Shown in pieces: positions 1-9,980 of a stretch of 64,000 bases of DNA. The stretch spans positions 119,186 to 183,185 of the forward strand of contig LDOQ01000071.1 in the NCBI GenBank assembly GCA_001887945.1. Reading direction: 5' to 3'. Source of the DNA: Spraguea lophii. Taxonomy: Eukaryota; Microsporidia; Spragueidae. Numbering within the stretch: position 1 is the first letter of the stretch; the number at the start of each line of letters is the position of its first letter. The notes under the pieces are model-generated. The model ran no database searches and was not told the origin of the DNA. It worked only from the letters and a program-made list of their open reading frames with translations. The translations under genes were made by a program, and so were the position numbers.

Positions 1-1
1 A

Positions 2-1000
2 CAATGTTTGGTAGGTATGGATTCTAATGAAGAGAAAATATATGATATGATGATGAAAAATAAGGAGTTGGAGAGAATAGAAGCTTTTAAGGATATAAAA
101 GCAAAAAATAAATATAAGGAATTGGAGAGGGAGTATGGTAGAATGGATAGAACATATTCTGGTGTAATGGATCGTTCAGAGGAACAAGTGTATCAAGATA
201 ATAATAGAATGAATACGGAGTATTCCAATACAATGGGTTATTCTGAAAATAAGGTATACGAAAATAAAAATAATGGCGCGGCTATAAAACCTGCGACGAT
301 GAAAAAATCTTTGGAAAAAAAGATGTTAAAATATAATTTTGTAAATGATGAAAACCAGAATGTAATTTTAAATGTTAAAGAAAGAATAAAAATTATAACT
401 GATAAAGAGGGAAATATTAAGGATGGTAAAGTCGAAGGTAATCTTAATTTGATTGTTAACGATAAAGAATATAATAAAATAGAGATAGAAATAGAGAATA
501 ATGATAAATATAAAATAAACCCTAATGTTAAAACAATAGAAAAAGATAATATTTTAATATTACAACCAAAAAAAGATTATCCATTACATAGAAGTATTAG
601 CTTAATCAAATGGGAAAGAACATTAAATGAAAGTATTATAGATTTTGTTATATGGTTGAGTGAAATCGAAGATAACAAATATTCTTTAACATTTGAATAT
701 AACAGTAAAAGAGATTTAAAAGAATTGGTATTTTATTTCAATTGTGATGGAGAAATAGATGATAATAGGTTAGAGAAGGGGGATTCTTTTATACAATGGA
801 AAATCAAAAATAATGGTAAATATATTGAAAGAGAAGATAGTATAGAATTTATTACAAATACACCCAATGTTTATCCAATAGAAGTAAGTTTTATCTGTGA
901 TGGTATATTAAGTGATTTTAATATAAAAAAGGTTGGTGATATAGGTGAGTGGAAAGAAGAGAGGGTAATGGAAGTAGAAAAGTTTAATATTGAGGAATAA
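2..1000 (+). CDS. RET2: Coatomer subunit delta (delta-COP), C-terminal part
   Basis: Delta-COP is part of the COPI coat that drives retrograde Golgi-to-ER vesicle transport. The visible 330 residues match the C-terminal mu-homology domain. From about residue 110 the order of blocks follows the family: LNVKERI, then a DGK-EGNL strand, EIENNDKYKINPNVKT, ILQPKKDYPLHRS, LIKWERT and YPIEVSF close to the end. A charged linker lies before it. The frame is open to the left edge of the window and full-length delta-COP is about 500 residues, so the N-terminal longin domain should lie upstream. An ATG at 17 is in frame but probably internal. The stop codon merges into an AATAAA-like string. This is a family-level match from memory, with no alignment run. 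Confidence 0.85.
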   Translation, partial: QCLVGMDSNEEKIYDMMMKNKELERIEAFKDIKAKNKYKELEREYGRMDRTYSGVMDRSEEQVYQDNNRMNTEYSNTMGYSENKVYENKNNGAAIKPATMKKSLEKKMLKYNFVNDENQNVILNVKERIKIITDKEGNIKDGKVEGNLNLIVNDKEYNKIEIEIENNDKYKINPNVKTIEKDNILILQPKKDYPLHRSISLIKWERTLNESIIDFVIWLSEIEDNKYSLTFEYNSKRDLKELVFYFNCDGEIDDNRLEKGDSFIQWKIKNNGKYIEREDSIEFITNTPNVYPIEVSFICDGILSDFNIKKVGDIGEWKEERVMEVEKFNIEE

Positions 1001-1511
1001 ATAAAATAATGTATTCTTAAATTCTTTTATTTTAAAATAATTTATAAAAATTAGAAAGCCATATGTTTCATTAGTATTTTACATTAAAATAGTAATTAGT
1101 TGGTATAATTATAATCGTTATTAGAAAGTTAGAAATATACTCCATACACATATTTCTAATGATATGAATCATAACATAATAATAATGTTAATGAGTAAAT
1201 ATAACAAAATTGATTATTATAACTATATTACAAGATAAAGATTACGTTAGTAATAGATTGATGAAAAACTTTCTTTACCTCTGTTAAAAAACATTAGAAG
1301 ATTATTTTGATTATAAATGTATTATTAAAAAATAAACTTACAAACTAATATTTTAATAAATATATTTTCTTTAAATAAATTATAAAAAATATATATTTAT
1401 TATTTTCCGTATTGTTAAACAGGAGGTATAGTTTATTATAATTTAATAATTACTATAAAAAGAATACTATATAATTTATTATTTCTTATAAATATATTAT
1501 TACAATTATTT
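1001..1511. other. Gene-free AT-rich spacer between convergent genes
   Basis: It separates the 3' ends of delta-COP and the minus-strand unknown gene. I see no RNA gene, repeat or ORF worth keeping. Confidence 0.6.
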
Positions 1512-2153
1512 CTATAAAACATAATCTTTTTTCTTCATCAATTTATTAATTAAACTTTTTAATTGTTCCATCCTCTTTGTATTTCTCACTGATGGATATT
1601 TCAATTGCTTATCTAGATGAAATTTTTTCAAAAAATTCTCTACACTCCTAGTACACATAGATTTACTTATTTTAATATTAGACCCCATATACACAGATGG
1701 TAACTGTTGTTTATTGGATATTATATTATAATTATTTAATCTTATATCTATAATACTATCAATAGTATTAGATGTAAATACATTACTTCTTTTAGTATAA
1801 CTATCTAAAAAAAGTTCTCCTAAATACGTACGTATTATAGATAATCTTTTCATATAATTATTTTCTATATTTTTTATAAATTTATTTAATTCTTTTAAAA
1901 AATGCTTTTTTCCTTCTTTTTTCTTTTTTACTGTAATTTCATCATTGTAAAATTTATTTATATTTTTTATTATCTTTTCTTCTTCTGGTGTATATACAAT
2001 AGGATCAGTATAAAATATATTTTTTGTAAATTCTTCTGGGATTAACATACCTTCTTCCATAGGAATAATACTACCGTTTGTATTTAAAATATCATTATCA
2101 GATAGAAAACCGGAACTTCCTTCAATAATAGGGGAATTATCAGATGTAGGCAT
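1512..2153 (-). CDS. Unknown Lys-rich protein, 213 aa
   Basis: I do not recognise the family. The N-terminal 40 residues are acidic and Ser/Gly-rich and look disordered. The rest is Lys-, Asn- and Ile-rich and probably helical, with a run of lysines near residue 75 and a basic C-terminus. There is no signal peptide or membrane segment. The start is a true ATG with a CCC motif 5 nt upstream, as at the conserved genes here, which supports a real expressed gene. It is divergent from the coiled-coil gene at 2463 across about 300 bp of imperfect CATATATTCATTTATATT-type repeats. Confidence 0.6.
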   Translation of the reverse strand: MPTSDNSPIIEGSSGFLSDNDILNTNGSIIPMEEGMLIPEEFTKNIFYTDPIVYTPEEEKIIKNINKFYNDEITVKKKKEGKKHFLKELNKFIKNIENNYMKRLSIIRTYLGELFLDSYTKRSNVFTSNTIDSIIDIRLNNYNIISNKQQLPSVYMGSNIKISKSMCTRSVENFLKKFHLDKQLKYPSVRNTKRMEQLKSLINKLMKKKDYVL

Positions 2154-2158
2154 AGGAA

Positions 2159-2161
2159 GGG
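2159..2161 (-). promoter_or_regulatory. CCC start-proximal motif
   Basis: CCC on the minus strand, 5 nt upstream of the ATG at 2153. Confidence 0.5.
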
Positions 2162-2289
2162 TAAATATATTTTTTTGTTTTTTACCGAAGAGAAAGCTTT
2201 ATTTATTATTCTAAATAATTATTTTATTTTATTTTCAAAATAGTTAATCTATGATAAATGGTATATTGTCTATATTAAAGTAATATTTA

Positions 2290-2425
2290 TATAATTTCAT
2301 TATCATATATTCACTTATATTCATATAATCATATAATCTCCATTCTATCATATCATATATCCATTTATATTTATATATTCATAGAATTCTATTATCATAT
2401 CATATATTCATTTAAATTTATATTT
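2290..2425. repeat. Imperfect short repeats in a divergent promoter region
   Basis: Several degenerate copies of a unit resembling TATCATATATTCATTTATATT lie between two divergent genes. Copy length and spacing are irregular. Confidence 0.4.
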
Positions 2426-2453
2426 TATTGTTTATAAATCAAAATAAATTTTA

Positions 2454-2456
2454 CCC
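2454..2456 (+). promoter_or_regulatory. CCC start-proximal motif
   Basis: TACCCTAAAAG directly precedes the ATG at 2463. Confidence 0.55.
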
Positions 2457-2462
2457 TAAAAG

Positions 2463-4031
2463 ATGAAAGATCTTATTTCTATTATGTCTCGAACAAGAAA
2501 AAAAGAACAAGAATATTATGCATTATTATCTAAAAAATCAGAATTGGAAACAAAAATATATCAAAATAGATATAATGGTAGGTGTATGGAATTAAAGAAG
2601 ATTGTGGATGATAAGAGTGATATAGAGAATAATATGGTGGAATATAAAAGTAAAATAATAGAATTGGAAAAAATGGTAAATGAAAAAGATATTGTTATTG
2701 ATAATCTTAATGAGATGTTGTATTCAGATAAAGAGAATGAAATAAATAATAAAATTAGCGAATTAAATGATGCATTGGAAAAATCTAAAGAAGAAAATAA
2801 AAAAGAAATAAAAAGATTAAATGATGAATATAAAGTAAAAATAGATAAAATGAATGAAGAGAAGAAATCTATGAAAAAGAAAGATAATGTGATAGGAAAA
2901 ATACAGGAATTGGAAAAAAAGAATGATATTCAACAACAAACAATAAGAGAGTTGGAAGAAGAAAATAATAATAATATAAATTATAATAAAGAATTGGAAG
3001 ATGAATTAACAAAAATAAAGAAACAGCATAATAAGCTTACTAAGGATTATAATGAATTGGATAAAGAATATAATGATATGAAAAAATATAATAATAAAGA
3101 AAATGGATCTAACACAGAAAAGAGGTTATTAGAAAAAAATATATTATCTTTAGAAAAAATAATAGATAAGAATGAAGAAGAGATAAATAAACAACAGAGT
3201 ATTATAAATGAATATAAAGATAGAGATATACGATTGGAAAGAAAAATAAAAGAATTAGAAGGATATAAAAATAAATGTAATATGCAAGAAGAAATAATAA
3301 AAGAAAAAGATAATACAATAGAATTATTGAAGAAATATGCAGATGGTAGAAATAATATACAAGAAAATAATATAAAAAATATTCAGAATATAAAAACTAA
3401 AAAAGGAAAAAATAGTATAAAAAATATTGTAGAAGAAAGAGATAGTTTATCATATAGTTCAGGATTAGAAGAAATGATACTTGTAGAAAAGAAGAAACCT
3501 ATAACCAAACCAATGGGTGATAGTCTTGTAATAGAAAATATAAGTGATAATGAAAGTATAATAACCAGTAAAGTAAATCTTGGTGCTAAGAATAAAAATA
3601 AAAAAATAAAAGAAAATGATGGTAATAAAAAAGAAATCAAAAGTAAAAACATAAAAAATAAAGCAAAAGATAATTTAAATAAAAGAAATGTTAAAAATCT
3701 TTATAATGAAGAAAATAAGAATAACGTAGATATTGATAATACGGAATACACTAAAAGAAAAAAGACTGAAGATATAGATAGGAGAATAGCACAAAGATTA
3801 TTACAGAGAGATAATAAAAAAGAAAATGTAAAATATAAAAATACAGATAAAGATATTTTAGATATAAAAAATAAGAATGATAAGACAAAAGAGAGTAAGT
3901 ATGAGAATAAAAAAGAAATTATGTATGATAGTAAAAAGATTAATGAATCCTTCTTTACTAATTTAACATTTATGGATAGTAGTCCTGTAATAAAAAAACC
4001 CATTTTTAAAAAACCTAAAAATAATAAATAA
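2463..4031 (+). CDS. Long coiled-coil protein, 522 aa
   Basis: Residues from about 10 to 300 are almost pure heptad-type coiled coil, rich in Glu, Lys, Asn and Ile with repeated LEK/ELE phrases and no helix-breaking prolines. The remainder is Lys/Asn-rich and probably disordered. It contains two short Pro-Ile-type stretches, KKPITKPMG near residue 345 and PVIKKPIFKKP at the C-terminus. There is no signal peptide or membrane span, so it is probably cytoplasmic or nuclear. A structural role such as spindle pole, tether or cytoskeleton is only a guess. Two long antisense frames inside it are shadows of the repetitive Lys/Asn coding. The start is supported by the CCC motif 6 nt upstream. Confidence 0.75.
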   Translation: MKDLISIMSRTRKKEQEYYALLSKKSELETKIYQNRYNGRCMELKKIVDDKSDIENNMVEYKSKIIELEKMVNEKDIVIDNLNEMLYSDKENEINNKISELNDALEKSKEENKKEIKRLNDEYKVKIDKMNEEKKSMKKKDNVIGKIQELEKKNDIQQQTIRELEEENNNNINYNKELEDELTKIKKQHNKLTKDYNELDKEYNDMKKYNNKENGSNTEKRLLEKNILSLEKIIDKNEEEINKQQSIINEYKDRDIRLERKIKELEGYKNKCNMQEEIIKEKDNTIELLKKYADGRNNIQENNIKNIQNIKTKKGKNSIKNIVEERDSLSYSSGLEEMILVEKKKPITKPMGDSLVIENISDNESIITSKVNLGAKNKNKKIKENDGNKKEIKSKNIKNKAKDNLNKRNVKNLYNEENKNNVDIDNTEYTKRKKTEDIDRRIAQRLLQRDNKKENVKYKNTDKDILDIKNKNDKTKESKYENKKEIMYDSKKINESFFTNLTFMDSSPVIKKPIFKKPKNNK

Positions 4032-4859
4032 ATTTTATTAAAATATATAAATTATTTATTTACATTCTTTAAATAATCTTCTTATATCATTATAATTTAA
4101 GAGTAACCATTGGGTTTAAATTATAACAGAAAATTTTTATAACGAAACAAGGGTTTTTCTATTGCTGATGAAAAACAAAAAAAAAATAAAAACATTAATA
4201 TTTGAATATTCATTTATTCATTTATTCTTATTAGATGATATCTATTTATAATGTTATTCAATAATACTAAAAAATATCAAAGCTATTTATTTTGTAATTT
4301 ATATTCATTTATATTATTAACTACTTATAATATTTTTTAAATGATAATCATTTGATCTGTTGAAGTATAAAGATGATATAAAAATGTTATTTGAAATGAT
4401 ATCTGAAATGATATCAAAAGTATTTTATAATTTTTTTATATAAAATAAAATATTTTTAATAATAAAAAATATGACGTAATTATTAATTAAAATATATTTA
4501 TTTATACATTTATGTTTTTATTGTAAAAATGATTATATCATTAATATTTCTTATTATAAATGTTTAATAAGTTATTGTAATTATAATAGATAATATTGTA
4601 AATATTTAAAATATATAATATTATAATGTTTTTATATAAAATAATTATGATGTTATGATGCTATATTTATAATTTACTATTTTAGAATATATTCATTAAG
4701 AATTTATATTTATAAAATAAAATATTTTAAATAGTTTTGTAAAATTATCATGGATATTGATTTGTAAATTTAATATATCATTGACCTGTATTGAGTATTT
4801 TGATAATTCTATTTTTATATTTATTCATTAGTATATATATTCTGTTTTTTCTTTTTATC
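4032..4859. other. Gene-free AT-rich stretch
   Basis: More than 800 bp with no coding frame of note, no CCC motif and no recognisable mobile element. Confidence 0.6.
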
Positions 4860-5606
4860 ATGACATTTGTTAAAGCAAGATATTACAAATATGATTTCGG
4901 AAAGAAGGTTGGACATTCAATTTCTACTATGTCTACAATAGATATTTTTTCGGGTGTTGGATTGGCAGTAATTGCAATATCACTCTTGGTATGTTCATTC
5001 ATGCCTACTTTGTTAACAAGTGCCACGTTTATTGGTTTTATGAGATATTATAGTTTGGGATATATTATATTGTTTGTATTAGGACAAGGATATAAGATTA
5101 TACAAGAAGATTCTGCTGATAAGAAACAACCTGGATTTTTACAGTATATTCTATTAGTTTTAGGAACTATTGTTGCATTATTGGGTGCGTTGTTTCTTAT
5201 TATCGCGCACGATGAATATATATACAATTATATCCATGGACTTTTTATTTCTTTGGTAACGTATTTCAATATGGTTGATATATGGAGTGGTCAAGAGATA
5301 AATTCATGGGATGTATTTGTTACTAGTGTGACTATGGCGTTGTTGGTAGGTGGAATTATAGCTGAATTCTGTCATGTTCCTGTTCTTGGTTTGTGTATTG
5401 TGTTGGTTTTATTTTTACAGGTAGTCAACTATATATTCTTAGGTGATCAAAAGAAAAAAGATAATGATATTTGTCAATATCTCCCGGCAGTATTTGCATT
5501 GATATCGGTAATAGCAGCTCTTTATATCTGGTTTGGAAATATAGCTGATGAATATCCATGGCTTAGAACTACACCAACCGTTCCCGTCGCAGGTTCTGGA
5601 TCGTAA
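4860..5606 (+). CDS. Multipass membrane protein, 248 aa, family unknown
   Basis: The chosen start is the ATG at 4860 (MTFVKARYY). The frame is open further upstream, but only with a non-ATG codon at 4791. About seven to eight hydrophobic segments alternate with short loops: near residues 25-45, 55-75, 90-112, 118-138, 150-175, 175-195 and 215-235. A charged KKKDND loop precedes the last segment and the C-terminus is a short soluble Thr/Pro/Gly tail. Gly, Ala and Val are much commoner and Asn rarer than in neighbouring genes, so it looks constrained and conserved. I cannot place the family. There is no CCC motif before the ATG. Confidence 0.75.
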   Translation: MTFVKARYYKYDFGKKVGHSISTMSTIDIFSGVGLAVIAISLLVCSFMPTLLTSATFIGFMRYYSLGYIILFVLGQGYKIIQEDSADKKQPGFLQYILLVLGTIVALLGALFLIIAHDEYIYNYIHGLFISLVTYFNMVDIWSGQEINSWDVFVTSVTMALLVGGIIAEFCHVPVLGLCIVLVLFLQVVNYIFLGDQKKKDNDICQYLPAVFALISVIAALYIWFGNIADEYPWLRTTPTVPVAGSGS

Positions 5607-6315
5607 ATAGTTGTGTATAATTAAAGTGCATTGTATGAAATAGTTAAATTTTATAAATAGTAAAATTATTGTCTGTAAATATCAGTTTTATAAAAATCGA
5701 GTATTTTTTTGGTTTAAATTTTATTACATCAAAAAAATAATTTTAATCCTTTTATTTTTAACAACTTAATACAATATACATTATAATGATTCTTTTACAT
5801 TTTATTTATTTATATCGTGTAACATATATTCAGTTACGATATATTTTAATGATATTTGTTATATAATTATTAGAACAAATATATCGGTATGGTCAATTAA
5901 CTAATTATAGATTCATGGGTTTTTTTAAATTGGAGACAGAATTTAATAAATCTGGGTTTTAGTAATATGATTGATTCAATTGATAAAAATCTTGCAAAAG
6001 GAGTTTTTAGAGTGTGTATTGCTACATGTATGTTTAACTTTAAGATTTTTAACTCATACAATCAATAGGCAGGTTATTAATTGCAGGCTTTTAGTAATAT
6101 TTTGGCAAATTGTGTTCTTCCCCATTGGAAAAGAAATAAAACAGATGTCTTGAATTGTTTAATGAAATATTTATGGTTTTTTATCCATAGAAAACGTTTA
6201 CATTTTTAGAAATAAAAAACTTTTATTTTGGAAAAAATGATAATGTTTTTAATTTCATTGAAAATTTTAATATATTTAATCCAACAGTTATAATTTTTAC
6301 ATGCATATTTAATAT
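5607..6315. other. Gene-free stretch between convergent genes
   Basis: It holds only a 60-codon frame with no features that suggest a protein. No element was recognised. Confidence 0.55.
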
Positions 6316-7407
6316 TTATTCAAATAACTTTTTTTTCATATCATAAACAGTATATTTCTCATCGAAAGTCATATCAAAGAAATTTTTCATTTTTATTATA
6401 TTTAGATTCTTTATTTCTATCGATTTACTAGTCCAAGTAAGAATAATTATTTTAAACTTAGTATCGATATTTTTATATAAACTTTTAGTATTCTCTAAAT
6501 CCCTTAAAATCCACATAATATCAGATACATTCTTAAATGTAAAATGTATTATATAATTTAATATATTAGAAGTATTTTCACGTATTAATATTTGCTTGAA
6601 ATCTGGATTGTTTTTATTTTTATAAAAAGGTACTAAAAATTGCTTCATATCTATAAGAGTATTATGTAACTTCATAAGAGATAAATAATGAGGACTATTC
6701 GCTCTTTTAGTTTGTTTTTTGTCCAAAAGAAACATTGCATTTATTATTTTATCTAAATTTACAACACCATCGATAAATTCTTTTTTGATATAATTTATAA
6801 AGGTGTAATAAAGATGTGGAATATCTGATATAATTTTCATTGTTTCACAATGTAATAACTCATATCCTATTATTCTTGTATATATTTCTGTAATTTGGGA
6901 TTTCTGTAAAAGAATTGACAAAGGTAAAATATATTTTCTTAAATCTGAATTAAAGTTATCATTCATTTTTTGATTCTTAATCCAACCTATGTGTTCAAAG
7001 TGTCTTTCAGTTATTTGTTCATCAGCTTGTAATAGATCACCAGGATGAATATACTTTTTCAACGCATTATATATTCGTTTAATTTTTGAATTTAGTATAT
7101 TATGATATTCTACAAAATAATCTATAATATTGTTATATAAATTTTCAGTGGTTTCTGAATTGTTTATTGCATTTTCAAATTCTGCTAATAGATCTTTTGG
7201 ATACTTTACTATATCATCAGCAAATTCAAATAATTCTAAAATAGTTGGTTTATTCAAAGAATATGGCAGAATATAATCTATATGTAGATCAAAATTCTTA
7301 TGTTCTATAAATATTTCATCATCTCTACCAAATTTAATAGTCCCGTCTGGCCCAGTGGTCGTGGGGTGGTAACCAAACCCCAAGCCTGGCGGGTTCGAAT
7401 CCCTCAT
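6316..7407 (-). pseudogene. Tandem-family gene, copy 1, 5' end lost to a SINE
   Basis: From 7338 down to 6316 this encodes a protein clearly paralogous to the copy at 7979-9055. Shared blocks are EHK-F-LHIDY-LP, INNS-TT--LY-N-I-YF, ILNSK, LYTRIIGYELL, KKEFID, WIL and a closing L--K---MFD---T--DM-K--F pattern. The family is unknown and may be secreted or effector-like. Directly before the homologous IKFGRDDE block the frame runs into the 5' head of a SINE inserted in the opposite direction. The first ATG of the surviving frame, at 7407, lies in the SINE B-box region, so a transcript could make a 363-residue chimera with 23 SINE-encoded residues. Remnants of the original 5' region appear beyond the SINE (about 7840-7960). 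I treat it as a disrupted gene; use of the chimeric start is possible but unproven. Confidence 0.6.
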
Positions 7408-7826
7408 CCAGAAAAAATTTTCAAAACAAAAAAAGAATAATAATAAACGGAGAAGAGAAGAAAAAGGTTGTTGAGTGGGTGAGGTTTCGATAGCGCAGCA
7501 TAGCTGTGCCTTGTATGACGGCCCCGCTACTAGATTAAAGTAGTGTTCAGCTGATGTAGTTGCAATCCCTGTATCGATTTGTGACTCGGCCAATACTATG
7601 CAACGAAAGAGGCTGGGAATTCCTTAAGAGCAGGGAGGGGCGGCGACGTGCGCCAGAAGAAAATTCCTAACGCTTTGGTCATAAGGTAAGATGAATTAAT
7701 GCATTTCTGTAGTGAAACCAGTTAATACAGGCTTAGATGTGCTTGAGGAACCGAAGGTTACGGACCATAATAGGCCGCAATCGGCCAGGGAACTTTGATA
7801 AATAAAAGTTTCATTAATAAAAAAAA
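7339..7826 (+). mobile_element. tRNA-derived SINE, copy 1 (near full length)
   Basis: The 5' end AGTCCCG is followed by an exact A box TGGCCCAGTGG (7348-7358) and an exact B box GGTTCGAATCC (7392-7402), at tRNA-like spacing. The short arms TCTGG and CCAGA close the tRNA-like head. A unique body of about 350 bp, strikingly GC-rich for this genome, ends in a perfect hairpin GGCCG-CAAT-CGGCC (7773-7786), a second weak hairpin around GATAAATA and an A-rich tail. It is nearly identical to the copy at 61782-62272. A convincing target-site duplication is not visible here. It sits antisense inside the gene at 6316-7338. Confidence 0.85.
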
Positions 7827-7978
7827 TTGTACCAACTAGCTTCAATATATATATAAATTATTCTTGCCTTAACTTATGTACTAAAATGTTAGAATTTTAC
7901 ATATGATACGCATATTATCAATTTTGATGTGATAATATTTCTAAATTCTCTTCTACTTTTTAAATAATTTTTAATTGT

Positions 7979-9249
7979 TTATTTAGAAAATATTTCTTTC
8001 TCCATATCATGACTAGTAAAACGCTTATCAAACAACATATTATAGATATTTTTTACTTTTTCAAGATTAAGATCTTTAATATGTATATCAGGCCATTTTC
8101 GTATGTTTTCAATCTTATTATTCATATTTGTACTAATGTCGTTTTCACCTTCATTTTCGGAATATAAAATCCATATAGCATCCAATAAATTTTTGCATAA
8201 GTCATTTTTAAAAAAATCCGATCTGTTGTAGTAAAAAGGAATTCTTAATATTTCACTTAAATTTATATTTTCTTGACCAATATAAAAATATTTTGAAAAA
8301 TGTTTCATTTTTATAAAAGTCTGGTGTACCGGAATAAGAGAAAAGGAATAACAGTCTCGAAATGTTATACGTCCTTCTATACCTACATGCAGAATAACAC
8401 TGAAAATATTACCCAAACATTTGAGACTATCGATAAATTCCTTTTTAATATTCTCGTGAAAAATATTGAAGAGATGTGGAATTATCTGTATTTGTGTGAT
8501 TATATTAAGATATAACAGTTCATAACCAATTATCCTTGTGTATAATTGTGTAGTTTCTATTTTTTGCATTAGAATAAACAAAGGTAAAAGATCTTCTTTT
8601 AAAATAATAGAAAAATCATCTCGCCCTTTTAACTTTCTATAGTGTATCATATGAGCAAAATGTTCTTTTGTTATAAGACAATTATTATCAGGATCAGGTA
8701 ATAAATTCGTAGGATCGAAATACACTTTCATTCTAAAATATATTTCCCTAACCTTGGAGTTTAATATTGTATGGGATTTTGCAAAATAAGCTATAAGATT
8801 ACAATATAATTCTTTAGTGGTTGTTGAATTGTTTATACACAATTCGAACTCTTTTGAAATATGTTTTGAGAAACTTATATGATCTTTATATTTACCATAC
8901 AATCTCTGGACACTTGGTATATCCAGGAAATCGGGCAGTAAATAATCTATATGTAAATTGAATTCCTTATGTTCAATATATATTTCATCATATTTACTGA
9001 ACCTAATATTTGTTAATGCAATACCATTATTTTCATATAATCCTATTATTCTTTCTTATTAAAAGAGGTACAATTTATATAAAACATCCTAATGTTTAAA
9101 TAAAATAAGAAATAACATAATGTATTACAAAATATTAATGAGAATCTAATGGAAAAGTTATCACGATTGTATATTTTATGCTGTATGATTGTATTATTCG
9201 GGTTTAAAATATTTGTATAAAAATGGTTTGTCGTGTGTATTGAACTCAT
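7979..9249 (-). pseudogene. Tandem-family gene, copy 2, broken near the 5' end
   Basis: The frame homologous to the 6316 copy is open from 9055 to 7979. It has no ATG before a Met about 100 codons in; its only early start-like codon is a TTG at 8902, which lies inside the homologous region. A second frame, from a real ATG at 9249 to a stop at 9046, carries a hydrophobic segment (around FSLIFCNTLCYFLFYL) that would suit a signal anchor. It overlaps the first frame by about 10 bp. A single frameshift between 9046 and 9060 would explain the split, so this is probably a recent pseudogene or a sequencing error. Gene function is unknown. It lies head-to-tail with copy 1. Confidence 0.55.
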
Positions 9250-9980
9250 AAAGAGGACTATGGAAGGAAATAATAGATATAATCCAGAAAGGGAAAGAAA
9301 TATATTTGTTTCCGGTATGCCTTTTTAATAAAATAGGAAATATCCATTATTTCAACTTTTTAATACCTTTGAAAATTTTCTTTAGAAAAAAATTAACCTA
9401 TTATATATGTATTTATTGTATTCTAAATTTTATTGTTAACTAATATAATATTAAAATATATAATATTATAAGTAAATTGTATACACTATTTTCAAATATT
9501 ATTATAAAAGGAAATTTTCCATTAAAAATTATACGTTGGTTTTATAATTATATAACTGATTATCAAAATGAATAATTATATTTCCTTCTATATCAAATAT
9601 GGTTTAGAAATAAATTATTATCTATATTTTACCTTAGAATTACTTTAATTCGAACATAAAATATTAATTACAGAATATAACATAACTCATACAAATGTTT
9701 TAAATTAATATCAAACATATAATAAATATTTTATTGTTATTTTATATTAAAATATATTTATACCATTTTTGAAACAATATTCCATAATCCAAACAATAAA
9801 ATATTTATATTACCTTAAAATAACATCCAATATTTATTTATCACTTATATTATTTATTGATAAATATATTTTAACAAATATTTAATTACTTTATTTAGAA
9901 GTTTCAATATATCACAATAATATATCAAATCTAAAATTTTGTTTCATATTACCTATAAATAAAAACATTGTTATAGTGAC
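9250..9980. other. Gene-free AT-rich divergent spacer
   Basis: It separates the minus-strand paralogue pair from the plus-strand gene at 9981. I see no motif or element. Confidence 0.55.

Noticed and set aside
3383..4003. Antisense hydrophobic frames opposite the coiled-coil gene
   Set aside because: Complement of Lys/Asn/Glu codons gives Phe/Leu/Ile runs; no other evidence.
5971..6153. Small plus-strand ORF of 60 codons
   Set aside because: No signal, motif or CCC mark, and its length is within chance expectation.
7348..7410. A genuine tRNA gene
   Set aside because: The A and B boxes are perfect, but the anticodon arm is two bases too long, the acceptor stem has only five pairs, and the unit is attached to a repeated body with an A tail. 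It is a SINE head.
7800..7850. Target-site duplication around the SINE at 7339
   Set aside because: Short shared strings such as TACCAA occur on both sides but not at matching distance from the borders, so no duplication can be claimed.
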